Shown: piece by piece, positions 1 through 8,361 of the stretch
How the letters are laid out: the number at the start of each line of letters is the position of its first letter
Position numbering within the stretch: the stretch's first letter is position 1
NCBI RefSeq assembly: GCF_030403745.1
Contig: NZ_JAQMWP010000026.1
Coordinates: forward strand, 57,502-121,501
Length of the DNA stretch: 64,000 bases
Direction of reading: 5' to 3'
Source of the DNA: Streptomyces sp. S.PB5
GTDB taxonomy: Bacteria > Actinomycetota > Actinomycetes > Streptomycetales > Streptomycetaceae
The notes under the pieces: generated by a model
What the model was told of the DNA's origin: nothing
Database searches by the model: none
What the model saw: the letters and a program-made list of their open reading frames with translations, nothing else
Made by a program: the position numbers and the translations under genes

Positions 1-199
1 CCCTCAGGACGGTCAGGCCGTCCACGTCCGGCATGCGGATGTCGAGGAGCACGACGTCCGGACGCTCGCGCCGGATGGCGTCGGTGGCCCGCGCTCCTTC
101 CGCGGTCGCCACGACCTGGATGTCTTCGGAGGCGTTCAGGATCAGCTCGAACCCGGACCGCACCAGCGCCTCGTCGTCCACCACCACTACCCGGATCAC
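1..199 (-). CDS. Response regulator, N-terminal receiver domain (cut by window edge)
   Basis: The reverse strand reads in frame from a GTG at 199 as VIRVVVVDDEALVRSGFELI and continues to VVLLDIRMPDVDGLTVL before the window ends. The DD pair after the first beta strand and the phosphoacceptor Asp in LLDIRMPDVDG are the hallmarks of a CheY-type receiver domain. The pattern is that of NarL/FixJ (LuxR-type) two-component regulators common in actinomycetes, but the output domain lies outside the window, so the subfamily is inferred. A partner histidine kinase is not visible here. Confidence 0.85.
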   Translation of the reverse strand, partial: MIRVVVVDDEALVRSGFELILNASEDIQVVATAEGARATDAIRRERPDVVLLDIRMPDVDGLTVLR

Positions 200-494
200 C
201 GGCGTTCCGCCTCGCACTCGTCTGCTCTGTCCAGATTCTCGGCGACCAATACGGTGATCGCTCGCTGTCGACAGTACGTCCAGCCAGGTGCGCGACGGTG
301 CGGCCGCTGTGGACACCCGCCACCCGGCAGGCCGGTTCCAGCCGGTCGGGGGGAGCGCTCCGGCCCGTCGGCGGCCGGGTGGACGAGGTCCGGCGGATGG
401 TGTCGGCGGTTCTCGTCCGGTGGGATCGGCCCGTGGGCCCGACCGGGTCTGCCGGCCGCAGTCGATGTCCGAACCGTTCGAGGATCACCCAGCC

Positions 495-1022
495 ATGCCC
501 GAGTCGTACCTTCGTCAGCCTGTCCGGGCGCTGCGCCGCTGTGCGGCGCAGCCCCATGTGCTGTTCGGGGGCGTGTACGGGGCGGTACTGGCCAGCTCCA
601 TGGTGGCCGCCCTGACGGAGCAGGGTGAGACGGCGCCCGCCGACCGGTTCAGCAGCGCCCAGTGGCTCCTGATCACGGCCGCCGCCTCGGCCTTGGCGCA
701 CGGTTACGCACACCTGATCGCGCTGCGCGGCGACCGGACCCATCACGGTGTGCGCGCCACGGTGCGGCTGCTGCTGTCCGAGTGGCCGTTGGTGGTGGCG
801 ACGGTGCCGACACTGGTCCTGCTGCTCGGCGCGGCCTGGGGGTGGTGGCCCTCGGCGGGCATCGAGTACGTGGCCTTCGCCGTGAACGTGGTGCTGCTGT
901 TCGCCTGGGGCCTGCTCGCGGCCCGCGCTGCCGGTCGCACGTGGGGCTCCGCCTTGATGATCGGCACCGTTGACGCGTTGCTCGGGCTGACGGTCGTGGT
1001 GGCCAACGCCGTCATCAAATAG
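495..1022 (+). CDS. Small integral membrane protein of unknown function
   Basis: About 175 residues. The ATG at 495 follows an AGGA about 11 bases upstream; an in-frame ATG at 465 lacks a ribosome site. The protein has about four hydrophobic segments: around VLFGGVYGAVLASSMVAAL, the stretch before AHLIALRGD, WPLVVATVPTLVLLLGAAW, and the C-terminal pair around FAVNVVLLFAWGLLAAR and GLTVVVANAVI. I do not recognise a characterised family. It follows the divergent response regulator and precedes another membrane protein on the same strand. Third codon positions are strongly G/C, which supports real coding. Confidence 0.6.
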   Translation: MPESYLRQPVRALRRCAAQPHVLFGGVYGAVLASSMVAALTEQGETAPADRFSSAQWLLITAAASALAHGYAHLIALRGDRTHHGVRATVRLLLSEWPLVVATVPTLVLLLGAAWGWWPSAGIEYVAFAVNVVLLFAWGLLAARAAGRTWGSALMIGTVDALLGLTVVVANAVIK

Positions 1023-1071
1023 GGCGGTTGGCCGTCCGGGCCCACCGGCCGACCGTGGGCAGCGCTGTTCC

Positions 1072-1107
1072 GCCGGTCGGCGGGGCGGTACCGGCCGGTC
1101 GGCGGGG
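1072..1107. repeat. Short tandem direct repeat in intergenic region
   Basis: GCCGGTCGGCGGGG occurs at 1072-1085 and again at 1094-1107, 22 bases apart, directly upstream of the next gene. The half-site CCGCCGGTCGGCGG can also fold on itself. It could be a regulator binding site or the decayed end of a mobile element; nothing more can be said. Confidence 0.35.
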
Positions 1108-1164
1108 GTGTTACCGAAGCCTGCCGGATGGGCCGCCCCCCGAGCTCCGCGCGAGATTTGCCGT

Positions 1165-2454
1165 ATGACACAGACACAGCCGCCACAGGAGACGACGGCT
1201 CCGCAGGAGAACTCGCCTCCGCCGCCCCGAACCTCTCCCGAGTCCGCCGCGTCGGCCTCGCCCGGTCCCTCGATGGGACGCCTCGTCGGGGTGGACCTGG
1301 CCCGCGCACTGGCGGTGTTCGGCATGTACGTCGTGCACATCGGCCCCCCGCTGTCCGCGACGAGCGGCGTCGCCAGCTGGATCCGGTACATATCGGACGG
1401 TCACTCGTCGGTCCTGTTCGCCACCCTCGCCGGGTTCTCCCTGATGCTGCTCGCCGGCCGCAAGGAGCCGAAGACCGGGCTGGCCGGCCGGCAGGCGAAG
1501 GCCCGTATCGCGATCCGCGCCGTGATCCTGCTGGCGCTGGGCACTGTGATGGCGATGGAGTACGGGGGAGTGATCATCCTCGGCTTCTACGGGGTCTACT
1601 TCCTGCTCGCCCTGCCCCTGGTCCGCCTGCGCGCCAGGACCCTCGCGATCATCGCGGCTGCGTTCGCCATCGTCACACCACAGTTGGCGTACGTCCTGAC
1701 CTCGCTGCTGAACGAGTCGGTCCAGCAGAGCATCAACGCCTACGACCCGCTCCGCCACCTCAGCGAGGTAGGCGTGCTCGACCTGCTGCTCACCGGCTTC
1801 TACCCGGCGCTCACCTGGATGTCGTTCGTGATCGCGGGCATGGCGCTGGGCCGCCTCGACCTGTCCTCCGGCACTGTCCCAAAGCGCCTGGCCGCCTTCG
1901 GTGCCGCCCTCACGACGGCCGCGTACGGCCTGTCCCTGCTGCTGGCCGGCCCCGGCGCGTTGCGGAGCCTCGCGGAAGGCGGGTCGTCGTCCGGCGGCTC
2001 CGGGTCGGCGTCCTTCGGCAGCATGCCGTCGACCGGCGGCTCCGGGTCGATGCCGCTCGACGGCGGGTCGTTCCCCCAGATGCCGGCGTCGTCGCTCCTG
2101 GCGGCCGGGCCGCACAGCGGCACCACGTTCGACATCATCGGCAGCCTGGGAGTCGCGATCCTCGTGATCGTGGGCGCGACCGTGCTGATGGACCGCCTGC
2201 CGCGACTGCGCCGCCTGGCCAAACCGGTCATCGCCGTGGGCACCATGTCCCTGACCGCCTACGTCGGCCACTTCGTCGCACAGTCCGTGTTCTCCACGCC
2301 TGCCGGGACCGGCACCCAGCAGTCATGGGTTCCGCTGATCATGTACGTCCTCGGGGCGATCGTGTTCGCCACGATCTGGTCCCGCTTCTTCCGCCGCGGC
2401 CCCCTGGAGTACCTCCTCAACACCGCAACCAAGCCCGCCAAGTACATCCGGTGA
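1165..2454 (+). CDS. Polytopic membrane protein of the DUF418/DUF1624 (acyltransferase-like) group
   Basis: About 429 residues from the ATG at 1165 (MTQTQPPQ). A Pro/Ser-rich cytosolic tail of about 35 residues leads into RLVGVDLARALAVFGMYVVH, the opening of DUF1624/DUF418-type membrane proteins, related to heparan-alpha-glucosaminide N-acetyltransferase and bacterial acyltransferase-like proteins. About ten membrane spans follow, with MSLTAYVGHFVAQSVF near the end resembling the conserved penultimate segment of the family. Residues about 270-312 are a low-complexity Ser/Gly/Met/Pro-rich loop that interrupts the membrane domain. Two hairpins follow the stop. Function is likely cell-envelope modification by acyl transfer, but the substrate is unknown and the assignment is by pattern only. 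Confidence 0.65.
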   Translation: MTQTQPPQETTAPQENSPPPPRTSPESAASASPGPSMGRLVGVDLARALAVFGMYVVHIGPPLSATSGVASWIRYISDGHSSVLFATLAGFSLMLLAGRKEPKTGLAGRQAKARIAIRAVILLALGTVMAMEYGGVIILGFYGVYFLLALPLVRLRARTLAIIAAAFAIVTPQLAYVLTSLLNESVQQSINAYDPLRHLSEVGVLDLLLTGFYPALTWMSFVIAGMALGRLDLSSGTVPKRLAAFGAALTTAAYGLSLLLAGPGALRSLAEGGSSSGGSGSASFGSMPSTGGSGSMPLDGGSFPQMPASSLLAAGPHSGTTFDIIGSLGVAILVIVGATVLMDRLPRLRRLAKPVIAVGTMSLTAYVGHFVAQSVFSTPAGTGTQQSWVPLIMYVLGAIVFATIWSRFFRRGPLEYLLNTATKPAKYIR

Positions 2455-2457
2455 GAT

Positions 2458-2537
2458 CCGGCCGGGGTGGGACGCCTGTACGTTCCACCCCGGCCGGACG
2501 GCCTGCCCAGCCCGCAAGGGGATCGCCCTTGCGGGCT
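2458..2537 (+). terminator. Two consecutive terminator hairpins
   Basis: Directly after the stop at 2454, CCGGCCGGGGTGG (2458-2470) pairs with CCACCCCGGCCGG (2485-2497). A second perfect hairpin follows: AGCCCGCAAGGG (2509-2520), loop GATCG, CCCTTGCGGGCT (2526-2537). Neither has a U-run, as is usual in streptomycetes. Confidence 0.75.
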
Positions 2538-2680
2538 TCGGCCGTGGTCCCGGCCGACCGCTGTCCGCTCCGCCTGTCGCCGACCGGCCGTCCATGAGCG
2601 AGGTCCGGGCGACTGCGGGACATGCGTGGACATGACGCCCGGCGCGGCCCGGGGCAACGGCTGGTGCGCGTCGGGAGACG

Positions 2681-3022
2681 GTGGCCGCCGGTGCGGCTGA
2701 GACCACGACGGCCACCCAGGCAGGTGTGGAGACTCGCGGCGTCGCACCGGGCAACGCCGGGGAAACCCATCCGGTCGTGGACACCGCTCTCCTCGACCGC
2801 GTCCACGACGACGCCCCGGACAGCCGCGACATCGATGTGGTCCAACTCGTCCGAGAGCTCCAAGTTCAAAAGACACCCGTCATGGGGCGCGATGTGATGG
2901 CCGAGCGGCCGCTGCCCGAGCAGGGGAAGATCCTCCCGCAGCTGCTCTTGGTCCAGCACTCGCCGCACGCGGACTCGTCACGCATGCAGGCCGCCCTCCT
3001 GCATGCGCAGGAGGGCGGCTAG
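2681..3022 (+). CDS. Hypothetical protein
   Basis: A GTG-started frame of 113 residues, with GGGAG a few bases upstream. I recognise no family. Support for coding is the almost uniform G/C at third codon positions through TALLDRVHDDAPDSRDIDVV and to the end. The sequence is acidic and hydrophilic with no membrane segment. Its last codons overlap one arm of a strong hairpin that also serves the convergent ABC transporter gene. It could be the surviving C-terminal piece of a longer gene. Confidence 0.35.
   Translation: MAAGAAETTTATQAGVETRGVAPGNAGETHPVVDTALLDRVHDDAPDSRDIDVVQLVRELQVQKTPVMGRDVMAERPLPEQGKILPQLLLVQHSPHADSSRMQAALLHAQEGG
2990..3019. terminator. Bidirectional terminator hairpin
   Basis: GCCGCCCTCCTGC (2990-3002), loop ATGC, GCAGGAGGGCGGC (3007-3019): a perfect 13-base-pair stem between convergent genes, 33 bases past the stop of the ABC transporter on the minus strand. 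Confidence 0.7.
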
Positions 3023-3051
3023 TAGGAGGTCCTCGGCGTCGCAGGCCCGCC

Positions 3052-4857
3052 TCACCCGCCGGGGCGTCCCGCCGAGGTCAGCAGCTGCGTCGCCGCGAGC
3101 CGCGCGTACAACTCGTCCTCGGCCACCAGCTCCTCGTGGGTGCCGACCGCCCGGACCGTGCCCGCGTCCATGACGACGATGCGGTCGGCGTCCGTGACCG
3201 TCGACAGGCGGTGGGCCACCACCAGCACGGTGGTCTCGCGTGCGGCCTCGGCGATGACGCCCCGCAGTGCCAGCTCGTTGACGGCGTCGAGCTGCGAGGT
3301 CGCCTCGTCCAGGAGCAGCAGCCGGGGCCTGCGCAGCAGCGCGCGGGCGATCGCGACGCGCTGACGCTCGCCGCCGGACAGTTTCGTGCCGCGGTGCCCG
3401 ACCGGGGTGTCCAGGCCGTGCGGGAGACGCTCGACGAGGGCGTCGAGCCTGGTCCGGGCCAGGACCTCGCGTATTTCGTCGTCGCTCGCGCCGGGCGCGG
3501 CGAAGACCAGGTTCTCCCGCAGCGTGCCGGCCAGCACCGGCGCGTCCTGCTCGACGTACCCGATGACGGACCGCAGCTCGGACAGCGGCCACTTGGTCAC
3601 GTCCTTGCCGTCGACCAGGACACGGCCGCCGGTCGCTTCGTAGAACCGCTCGACGAGCGCGAAGACCGTCGACTTGCCCGCGCCCGAGGGGCCGACGAAC
3701 GCCGTCATCCCGCCGCCCGGAACCTCGAAGTCCACCCGCTGGTGGATGTCCGGCAACCCGGGCCCGTAGCGGAAGGACACCTCCTCGAAGCGAACCGACG
3801 CCGGACGTGGCTGCACCGTCTTCGTCGCCGCGGGCCGCGCCGACCGGTGCCGGTCCTGCTGCTCCGTCGCCAGGCCGTCCACCTGCGTGATCCGGGCGAT
3901 CGCGGCCGCGCCCTCCTGGTAGTGGGACGCCGCCTCGACCAGCTTGTACACCGGCTCCATCAGGAAGAAGAGGTACAGCAGGAACGCGATGAGCGTGGAC
4001 ACGGGCATGTCCCCCGACGCCACCCGCGCCCCGCCGACGGCGAGTACCGCGAGGAACGCCAGCTCGACGGCGAGGTTGTCCGCCGAACCCAGCACGGCCT
4101 CCCACTTCGCGCTGCGCACGCCGTGGCGCCACGCCCTGCGTGCCGCCGCCTCGACGCGAGCGGTCTCCCGTCCCTCGGCGCCGGACGCCTTCACCGTACG
4201 GAACGCGCCGAAGACCCGCTCCAGGCCCGTGGACATCTCCCCGACAGCCGCCTGCGCACGCTCGGCCGCCTGCCCGATCTTCGGCAGCACCAGCGCGGCA
4301 GCCACACCGACGACCGCGACCACGCCGAGCGTGACGGCGAGCAGGACGGCATCGAGGAACGCCATCACCACGATCGCCGCGGCCAGCGTCACCGCTCCCG
4401 TCGCCGCGGAGACCACCGCCTGGGTGCTGACCGCCCGCAGCAGCGTGGTGTCGGAGGTCACCCGGGACATCAGATCGCCCGGCTGCATCCGTTCCGCCTC
4501 CGCGAGGCGCAGTCGCAGCAACCGTCCGATGAGGCTGCGGCGGGCGGCGAGCACCACCGACTCCGCCGTCCGTTCCAGCACATAGGCGCCGAACGCCTCG
4601 GCCACCATGCTCAGCAGGACCAGGACGGTCATGGCCAGCAGGATGGTGCCGATCGTGCCACCGGACGAGAGCCGGTCGACCAGCGTCTTCGTGGCCAGCG
4701 GCTGCAGCAGCCCGCCGGCGGCCCCTACCAGCGCCAACAGCAGACCGAGCGCGACGGCCCACCGGTGCGGACGGACGTACCCGTACAGCGCCTTGAGCGT
4801 CTCGCGGGCGCGCAGGGACTCGGCACCCGTCGCCTCTGGGGCGGATGCGGTGTTCAC
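3052..4857 (-). CDS. ABC transporter, fused membrane and ATPase domains (exporter type)
   Basis: About 601 residues from a GTG at 4857 preceded by AGGAAAGGA. Residues about 35-330 form the six-helix type I exporter membrane domain. The ATPase half carries Walker A GPSGAGKST (about 388-396), a Q-loop in VEQDAPVLAGTLRENL, signature LSGGERQRVAIARAL (about 490), Walker B RLLLLDEATSQLD and the H-loop AHRLST. All catalytic motifs are intact. Such half-transporters work as homodimers in the plasma membrane and export lipids, peptides or drugs; the substrate cannot be read from sequence. The gene stands alone, with a divergent-looking gap upstream and a terminator downstream. Confidence 0.93.
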   Translation of the reverse strand: MNTASAPEATGAESLRARETLKALYGYVRPHRWAVALGLLLALVGAAGGLLQPLATKTLVDRLSSGGTIGTILLAMTVLVLLSMVAEAFGAYVLERTAESVVLAARRSLIGRLLRLRLAEAERMQPGDLMSRVTSDTTLLRAVSTQAVVSAATGAVTLAAAIVVMAFLDAVLLAVTLGVVAVVGVAAALVLPKIGQAAERAQAAVGEMSTGLERVFGAFRTVKASGAEGRETARVEAAARRAWRHGVRSAKWEAVLGSADNLAVELAFLAVLAVGGARVASGDMPVSTLIAFLLYLFFLMEPVYKLVEAASHYQEGAAAIARITQVDGLATEQQDRHRSARPAATKTVQPRPASVRFEEVSFRYGPGLPDIHQRVDFEVPGGGMTAFVGPSGAGKSTVFALVERFYEATGGRVLVDGKDVTKWPLSELRSVIGYVEQDAPVLAGTLRENLVFAAPGASDDEIREVLARTRLDALVERLPHGLDTPVGHRGTKLSGGERQRVAIARALLRRPRLLLLDEATSQLDAVNELALRGVIAEAARETTVLVVAHRLSTVTDADRIVVMDAGTVRAVGTHEELVAEDELYARLAATQLLTSAGRPGG

Positions 4858-4998
4858 AGGATTCCTTTCCTACGTGGTCGGCCGCGCACCGCGTCGACGG
4901 TGCCACAGCCCTCGTGGCGAGCGTGTGCGCAACGGCATCACGGAGATCAGGGCGTACGCCGGCCAGACGCCTGCCCCGGGAGATTTGGGATCGCCGGC

Positions 4999-5220
4999 TC
5001 AGTGGACCAGGGAGGCCACCCGCGTGGCGAAGACGTGCACCCCTGCCTCGTAGAACTCAGGACGGACGACGAACAGGACACCGGCGCCCGCCGCCAGCGT
5101 CAGGCCGAGAAGTTCCAGCAACCCGCCTCTGCGAGGGGTGACGTGAGGGCCTGGCACGTCGATGTCGGCCGACGCCCCGACGGTGGTCTCCGGCTCCTTG
5201 TCACGAACGTGCTGTGTCAT
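4999..5220 (-). CDS. Small single-span membrane protein
   Basis: About 73 residues from an ATG at 5220 with GGAGG immediately upstream. The N-terminal half is hydrophilic; LLELLGLTLAAGAGVLFVV (residues about 34-52) is a membrane span, followed by a short tail with aromatic residues (RPEFYEAGVHVF). No family recognised. It lies 141 bases upstream of the ABC exporter on the same strand. Confidence 0.45.
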   Translation of the reverse strand: MTQHVRDKEPETTVGASADIDVPGPHVTPRRGGLLELLGLTLAAGAGVLFVVRPEFYEAGVHVFATRVASLVH

Positions 5221-5322
5221 GCCTCCAGGCTGGACGCCCGGCCGTGCTGCGCACATCCGGCGACTGTCGGGTCCGCCCCCGCCGAGTGGCTGGAGAAGAC
5301 CGGCCTGGGGTAGTACGACCCA

Positions 5323-5877
5323 TCAACCCTGCACGGCGGCGACCGGTGAGTCCGGCTCATCGGTCCCCGGGGAGCCAGGGCGGCTGGCAGCCGGCGGGGG
5401 CGGCCCGGTCAGGAACCGGGCGATGACCACCGAAGCGCCGCCGTGGAGCAGCACACTGCCGAGCACCGTCAGGGTCATGGCGTACAGAGCGGTGTCGGCG
5501 TACCGCCCGTCCGGCAGAGCGTTGAACGCGAGCAGGCCGAACACGATGGAGGGGGTGCCGCGTGGTCCGAGCGCGCCGACCATGAGCCGTTCTCGCCAGG
5601 TGAACGTCGAGCCGAGGAAGGCGAGCATGATCGGCAGGGCGCGCACGGCAGCTCGGTGGCGTCGACGAACAGCAGGACGGCCAGGATGACCTCGGCCACA
5701 TGCTGAGCGACCCCGGAGTTCAGGGTGACGGCGATATGGCTGTGGGTGAACACCCCCCGTGACCACGCCCGCGAGCACCAGCATCAGAGGAGCCCGCACA
5801 TGCCGTCGCTCCAGCCGGCCGGCGACCAGCGACCACCCGGCCACCACCGCGGTGATCACAATCAGAACAAAGATCAT
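5323..5877 (-). pseudogene. Degenerate cation/proton antiporter (CPA-type)
   Basis: From an ATG at 5877 the reverse strand encodes MIFVLIVITAVVAGWSLVAG and ERRHVRAPLMLVLAGVVTGG, the first helices of a Na+/H+ exchanger. The frame is then lost; the continuation VFTHSHIAVTLNSGVAQ and EVILAVLLFVDATEL is in another frame, and after a further shift the C-terminal helices LGPRGTPSIVFGLLAFNALP and TALYAMTLTVLGSVLLHGG appear. A full-length exchanger has roughly 400 or more residues, so the central transport core is deleted as well as frameshifted. An IS3 fragment abuts its 5' end. Confidence 0.8.
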
Positions 5878-5894
5878 TTGAATCCGCTTCAGAA

Positions 5895-6110
5895 ATCGGA
5901 CCGATGCCGAGGAGTTGGGCGACCTCGGCGACCTTTCTTCCGGACGCAACGAGATCGAGCACCTTGCGGCGGAACTCGGGCGGATAGCTGCGGGGCATCA
6001 CGGCCTCCGAAGGCTGCTGGATCGTCAACTGTCCAGCAACCCGACTCCATCAGAACCTGGGCATACCACTTGTCTGTGGCTCCTGGCCAGGGGGCGCTGT
6101 CGTTCATGGC
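5895..6110 (-). mobile_element. IS3-family remnant (start of OrfA and left end)
   Basis: From an ATG at 5998 the reverse strand reads MPRSYPPEFRRKVLDLVASG followed by RKVAEVAQLLGI, the helix-turn-helix start of IS3-type OrfA. It stops being OrfA-like at about 5900, where it runs straight into the upstream side of the antiporter remnant. The DNA up to about 6107 would be the upstream part of the element. No OrfB (DDE) sequence is present, so it cannot transpose. Confidence 0.7.
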
Positions 6111-6599
6111 TCAGCGGGTATCGACCAGGACCGGCCGGATCAGCTTGACGGGTTCGTTCTCCAGCTCCTCCCGGAATCCGTCAGTGCCACCGATGACGTA
6201 CGGCCCCATGAGCCGCGTGTAGGCAGCGCTGGCCAGGTGCCACCGGCCGCCGACCAGCGCCAGGCGGTAGTACGGATCCTGGGGGTCGACATCGACGAGG
6301 GATGGATCGACGCCGCACAAGACGTCCACGTCGAATCGTTCTGCGATGTGCTCCGCGAGGCGCAGATCAGGGTATGGCCCGAGGTCACACTCGTACACAT
6401 GCACCACAAGACCGAGTGGCCATGCCGGATCATCGGTGGGCTCCAGACTTGCCCATAGGCTTCCTGTGTTGTCCGGAACATCGGCTCCGGGGGGTTGTAC
6501 CACCAACTGCAGGCCAGGCGGGATCAATTCCATGAATATGGCAGTCACTTCGGCAACGGTGAACGCCCGTGACACGGTAATGCTGAACATGATCGTCAT
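6111..6599 (-). CDS. Hypothetical acidic protein
   Basis: About 162 residues from an ATG at 6599 (MTIMFSITVSRAFTVAEV); a second ATG at 6590 is possible. The protein is acidic and soluble, with no signal or membrane segment and a central run rich in Asp and Tyr (VDPSLVDVDPQDPYYRLALV). I recognise no family. Size, acidity, lower codon bias than its neighbours and the company of two immunity-like genes suggest an immunity or antitoxin-type protein, but this is inference. It is divergent from the gene at 6695. Confidence 0.55.
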   Translation of the reverse strand: MTIMFSITVSRAFTVAEVTAIFMELIPPGLQLVVQPPGADVPDNTGSLWASLEPTDDPAWPLGLVVHVYECDLGPYPDLRLAEHIAERFDVDVLCGVDPSLVDVDPQDPYYRLALVGGRWHLASAAYTRLMGPYVIGGTDGFREELENEPVKLIRPVLVDTR

Positions 6600-6694
6600 C
6601 CAATCATGCCTGATGGGGCACCAGGGCGTGCATCGAAAGTGGATCAGTAGGGTGGGGTCGTGATGGGTATCGCGCCGTTGTTGGGGAGGTCGCC

Positions 6695-7270
6695 ATGTTG
6701 TTCGGGTCGCGGACCGGATTCGGTTTGGAGTTCCACGTCGAACAGGACCCGTCTCTGCTGTGCGTTGATATCTTCGTCGGCGGGCTCCATGTGAACGCAA
6801 GGGACAACGCTTTTTATCCGCCGTTGCTGGTTAAGAAGTTCAAGGACGAGATCGGTCGCTTCCACGTACCGACTGCGCCGCCGGAGGGGTTCACCTCGCC
6901 GTCGGAGTCCTTTCGCATCGCCGAGAGCTGGATGTACGACGATGTCGGTACCGGGACTTCACTTGGGACTGAGGAGGCACTCGCGCGGTGTGAATTCCTG
7001 GAGTGGGGAGAGTGCACCGACGAGGTGACGGCTATCGCGTTCCCCGAGGGGGACCGGGTGCATCTTGCCTGTCGGGTACGAGAGGGAGGCGGTCCCGCCT
7101 GGGGCACCGAGCCGACGGTGGTGTCGGTGAACCGGACGGTGCTCGTCGAGACGCTGGAGCGTGGCCTCGTCATCGCCGAACGCGAGTGGTCTGCCCGGCT
7201 CGCCGCCGGCCGCGAGGCGCGCACTGACACATGCGTCGGCAGGGACGTACCTAGCGTGCGTTCTTCGTAG
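6695..7270 (+). CDS. Immunity-like protein (Imm42-like N-terminal pattern)
   Basis: About 191 residues from an ATG at 6695 with GGGGAGG 5 bases upstream. The opening, MLFGSRTGFGLEFHVEQDPS followed by VDIFVGGLHVNARDN, follows the pattern of the Imm42 family of polymorphic-toxin immunity proteins (short N-terminal beta strands, then a glycine-containing aromatic motif), from memory and not from a search. No signal peptide or membrane span. No toxin gene is visible nearby, so it would be an orphan immunity gene. It could equally be an unrelated acidic hypothetical. Confidence 0.5.
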   Translation: MLFGSRTGFGLEFHVEQDPSLLCVDIFVGGLHVNARDNAFYPPLLVKKFKDEIGRFHVPTAPPEGFTSPSESFRIAESWMYDDVGTGTSLGTEEALARCEFLEWGECTDEVTAIAFPEGDRVHLACRVREGGGPAWGTEPTVVSVNRTVLVETLERGLVIAEREWSARLAAGREARTDTCVGRDVPSVRSS

Positions 7271-7346
7271 ATGTGCATCGAATGGGTGGTCAGTCACTTG
7301 TAAATGGACGCTACCAATGGCTGTGACAACCCGCAGTGAGAGACCC

Positions 7347-7721
7347 TCAGGCGTGATAAGTGAACCCGCCTAGGTAGTGCAGAGCGGTGCCGTGCGGGTT
7401 GGTGACCACGTTGGGAGCGACGACGCAGATCGCGGCGTCAGCCAGTTCGGTCGACTCCACTTGTGGCAGCCACTGGTCGGCGTACGACGCCCCTCGAAGG
7501 AGTATCTCGGGGACAACCGGCGTGAGGTGACCGTCGTCCTGGGCATGGATGGCTTCGACGCACATCGGTTCGAGCTCGACGATTCCGGTGACTCCCATAA
7601 AGACGGATGGTTGTGCGTCCCCGTTCTCCGACCACCCCGCATCGACGTAGTTCCGGATGTCTTCGAACGAGGAGAACCGGCGGCGCGACAGGAAAACATG
7701 CGCCACGTTGGCTTCAGTCAC
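7347..7721 (-). CDS. Immunity-like protein (Imm22-like)
   Basis: About 124 residues from a GTG at 7721. The sequence AHVFLSRRRFSSFEDIRNYV followed by DEDGDA-like SENGDAQPSVFMGVTGI fits the Imm22 pattern: an N-terminal strand, a segment saying 'fold into a helix containing Phe/Tyr', then an acidic turn with Ser-x-Phe. The frame stays open upstream for a long way, but coding resemblance starts only at this GTG. It is convergent with the preceding gene and has no visible toxin partner. Confidence 0.5.
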   Translation of the reverse strand: MTEANVAHVFLSRRRFSSFEDIRNYVDAGWSENGDAQPSVFMGVTGIVELEPMCVEAIHAQDDGHLTPVVPEILLRGASYADQWLPQVESTELADAAICVVAPNVVTNPHGTALHYLGGFTYHA

Positions 7722-8039
7722 CCGACGATTGTCGCCCAACACTGAAACCGCCCGCGACCGCCACGAGACACCGTTCTCACATCGGACTCCCATCAACGGG
7801 TCACTGTGCTCACTTCTGATACGCGCCCTACGGGCGCGAGTCAAACACACTGCGGACCTCAGTACCGCCGACCTTTGTGGACTACCGTCAGCGCTGTCCT
7901 CAACGATCCGGCGGCGAGCAGCCTGGAAGACCGGGAGGCGATCTTGCCGGGCCTCCTTGGCGCCACCTCCGACGGCGCGACCGGCGCGGCGGGCCGGGGG
8001 CCTCACCTGGGAAGCTTGGCGGTGCATTCGGGGTGGGCG
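7722..8039. other. Gap without a recognisable gene
   Basis: Between the immunity-like gene and the ISL3 fragment I see no coding signal in any frame. The right part (from about 7900) is probably decayed insertion-sequence DNA, as the transposase frame runs into it without resembling a transposase. Confidence 0.4.
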
Positions 8040-8340
8040 GCGCCGACGCCGGCTCCTTCGCGCGGTCCGCGAGCACGTCGACACGCGCGCCCATGGCGGC
8101 GTCGATGGTGATCGTGGCGCAACAATGGCCCCGGCGCAGGGCGAATTCGTCGATGCCCAGCACGCGCGGGACTGCCGCCGCTGGCACGGAACGTGCATCA
8201 GGCACTTCAGGGCGGTTGCAGATCACCACTGGCCTCGACACGATCGACCCGTTCTGCGGCCAGCTGCGGTAGCAGGACATCCAGCCGTATCGCACACACA
8301 GAGCCCTTTTCATCCTCAGCCTGAGCTGGGTCAGGTTCAT
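8040..8340 (-). pseudogene. ISL3-family transposase fragment
   Basis: The reverse strand encodes ARSVPAAAVPRVLGIDEFAL followed by RRGHCCATITIDAAMGARVD and VLADR. RVLGIDEFALRRGH, with the first DDE aspartate, and TITIDAAMGARVDVLADR are the diagnostic core of ISL3 transposases. Sequence resemblance ends just after DR, and the N-terminal zinc-finger part and the C-terminal catalytic part are both missing. No terminal repeats were found. Confidence 0.8.
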
Positions 8341-8361
8341 GGCAAGAGCTAAAGGAAAAGC

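Noticed and set aside
2417..2968. Minus-strand frame opposite the hypothetical gene at 2681
   Set aside because: It runs through both terminator hairpins after the membrane-protein gene, and third-position bias favours the plus strand.
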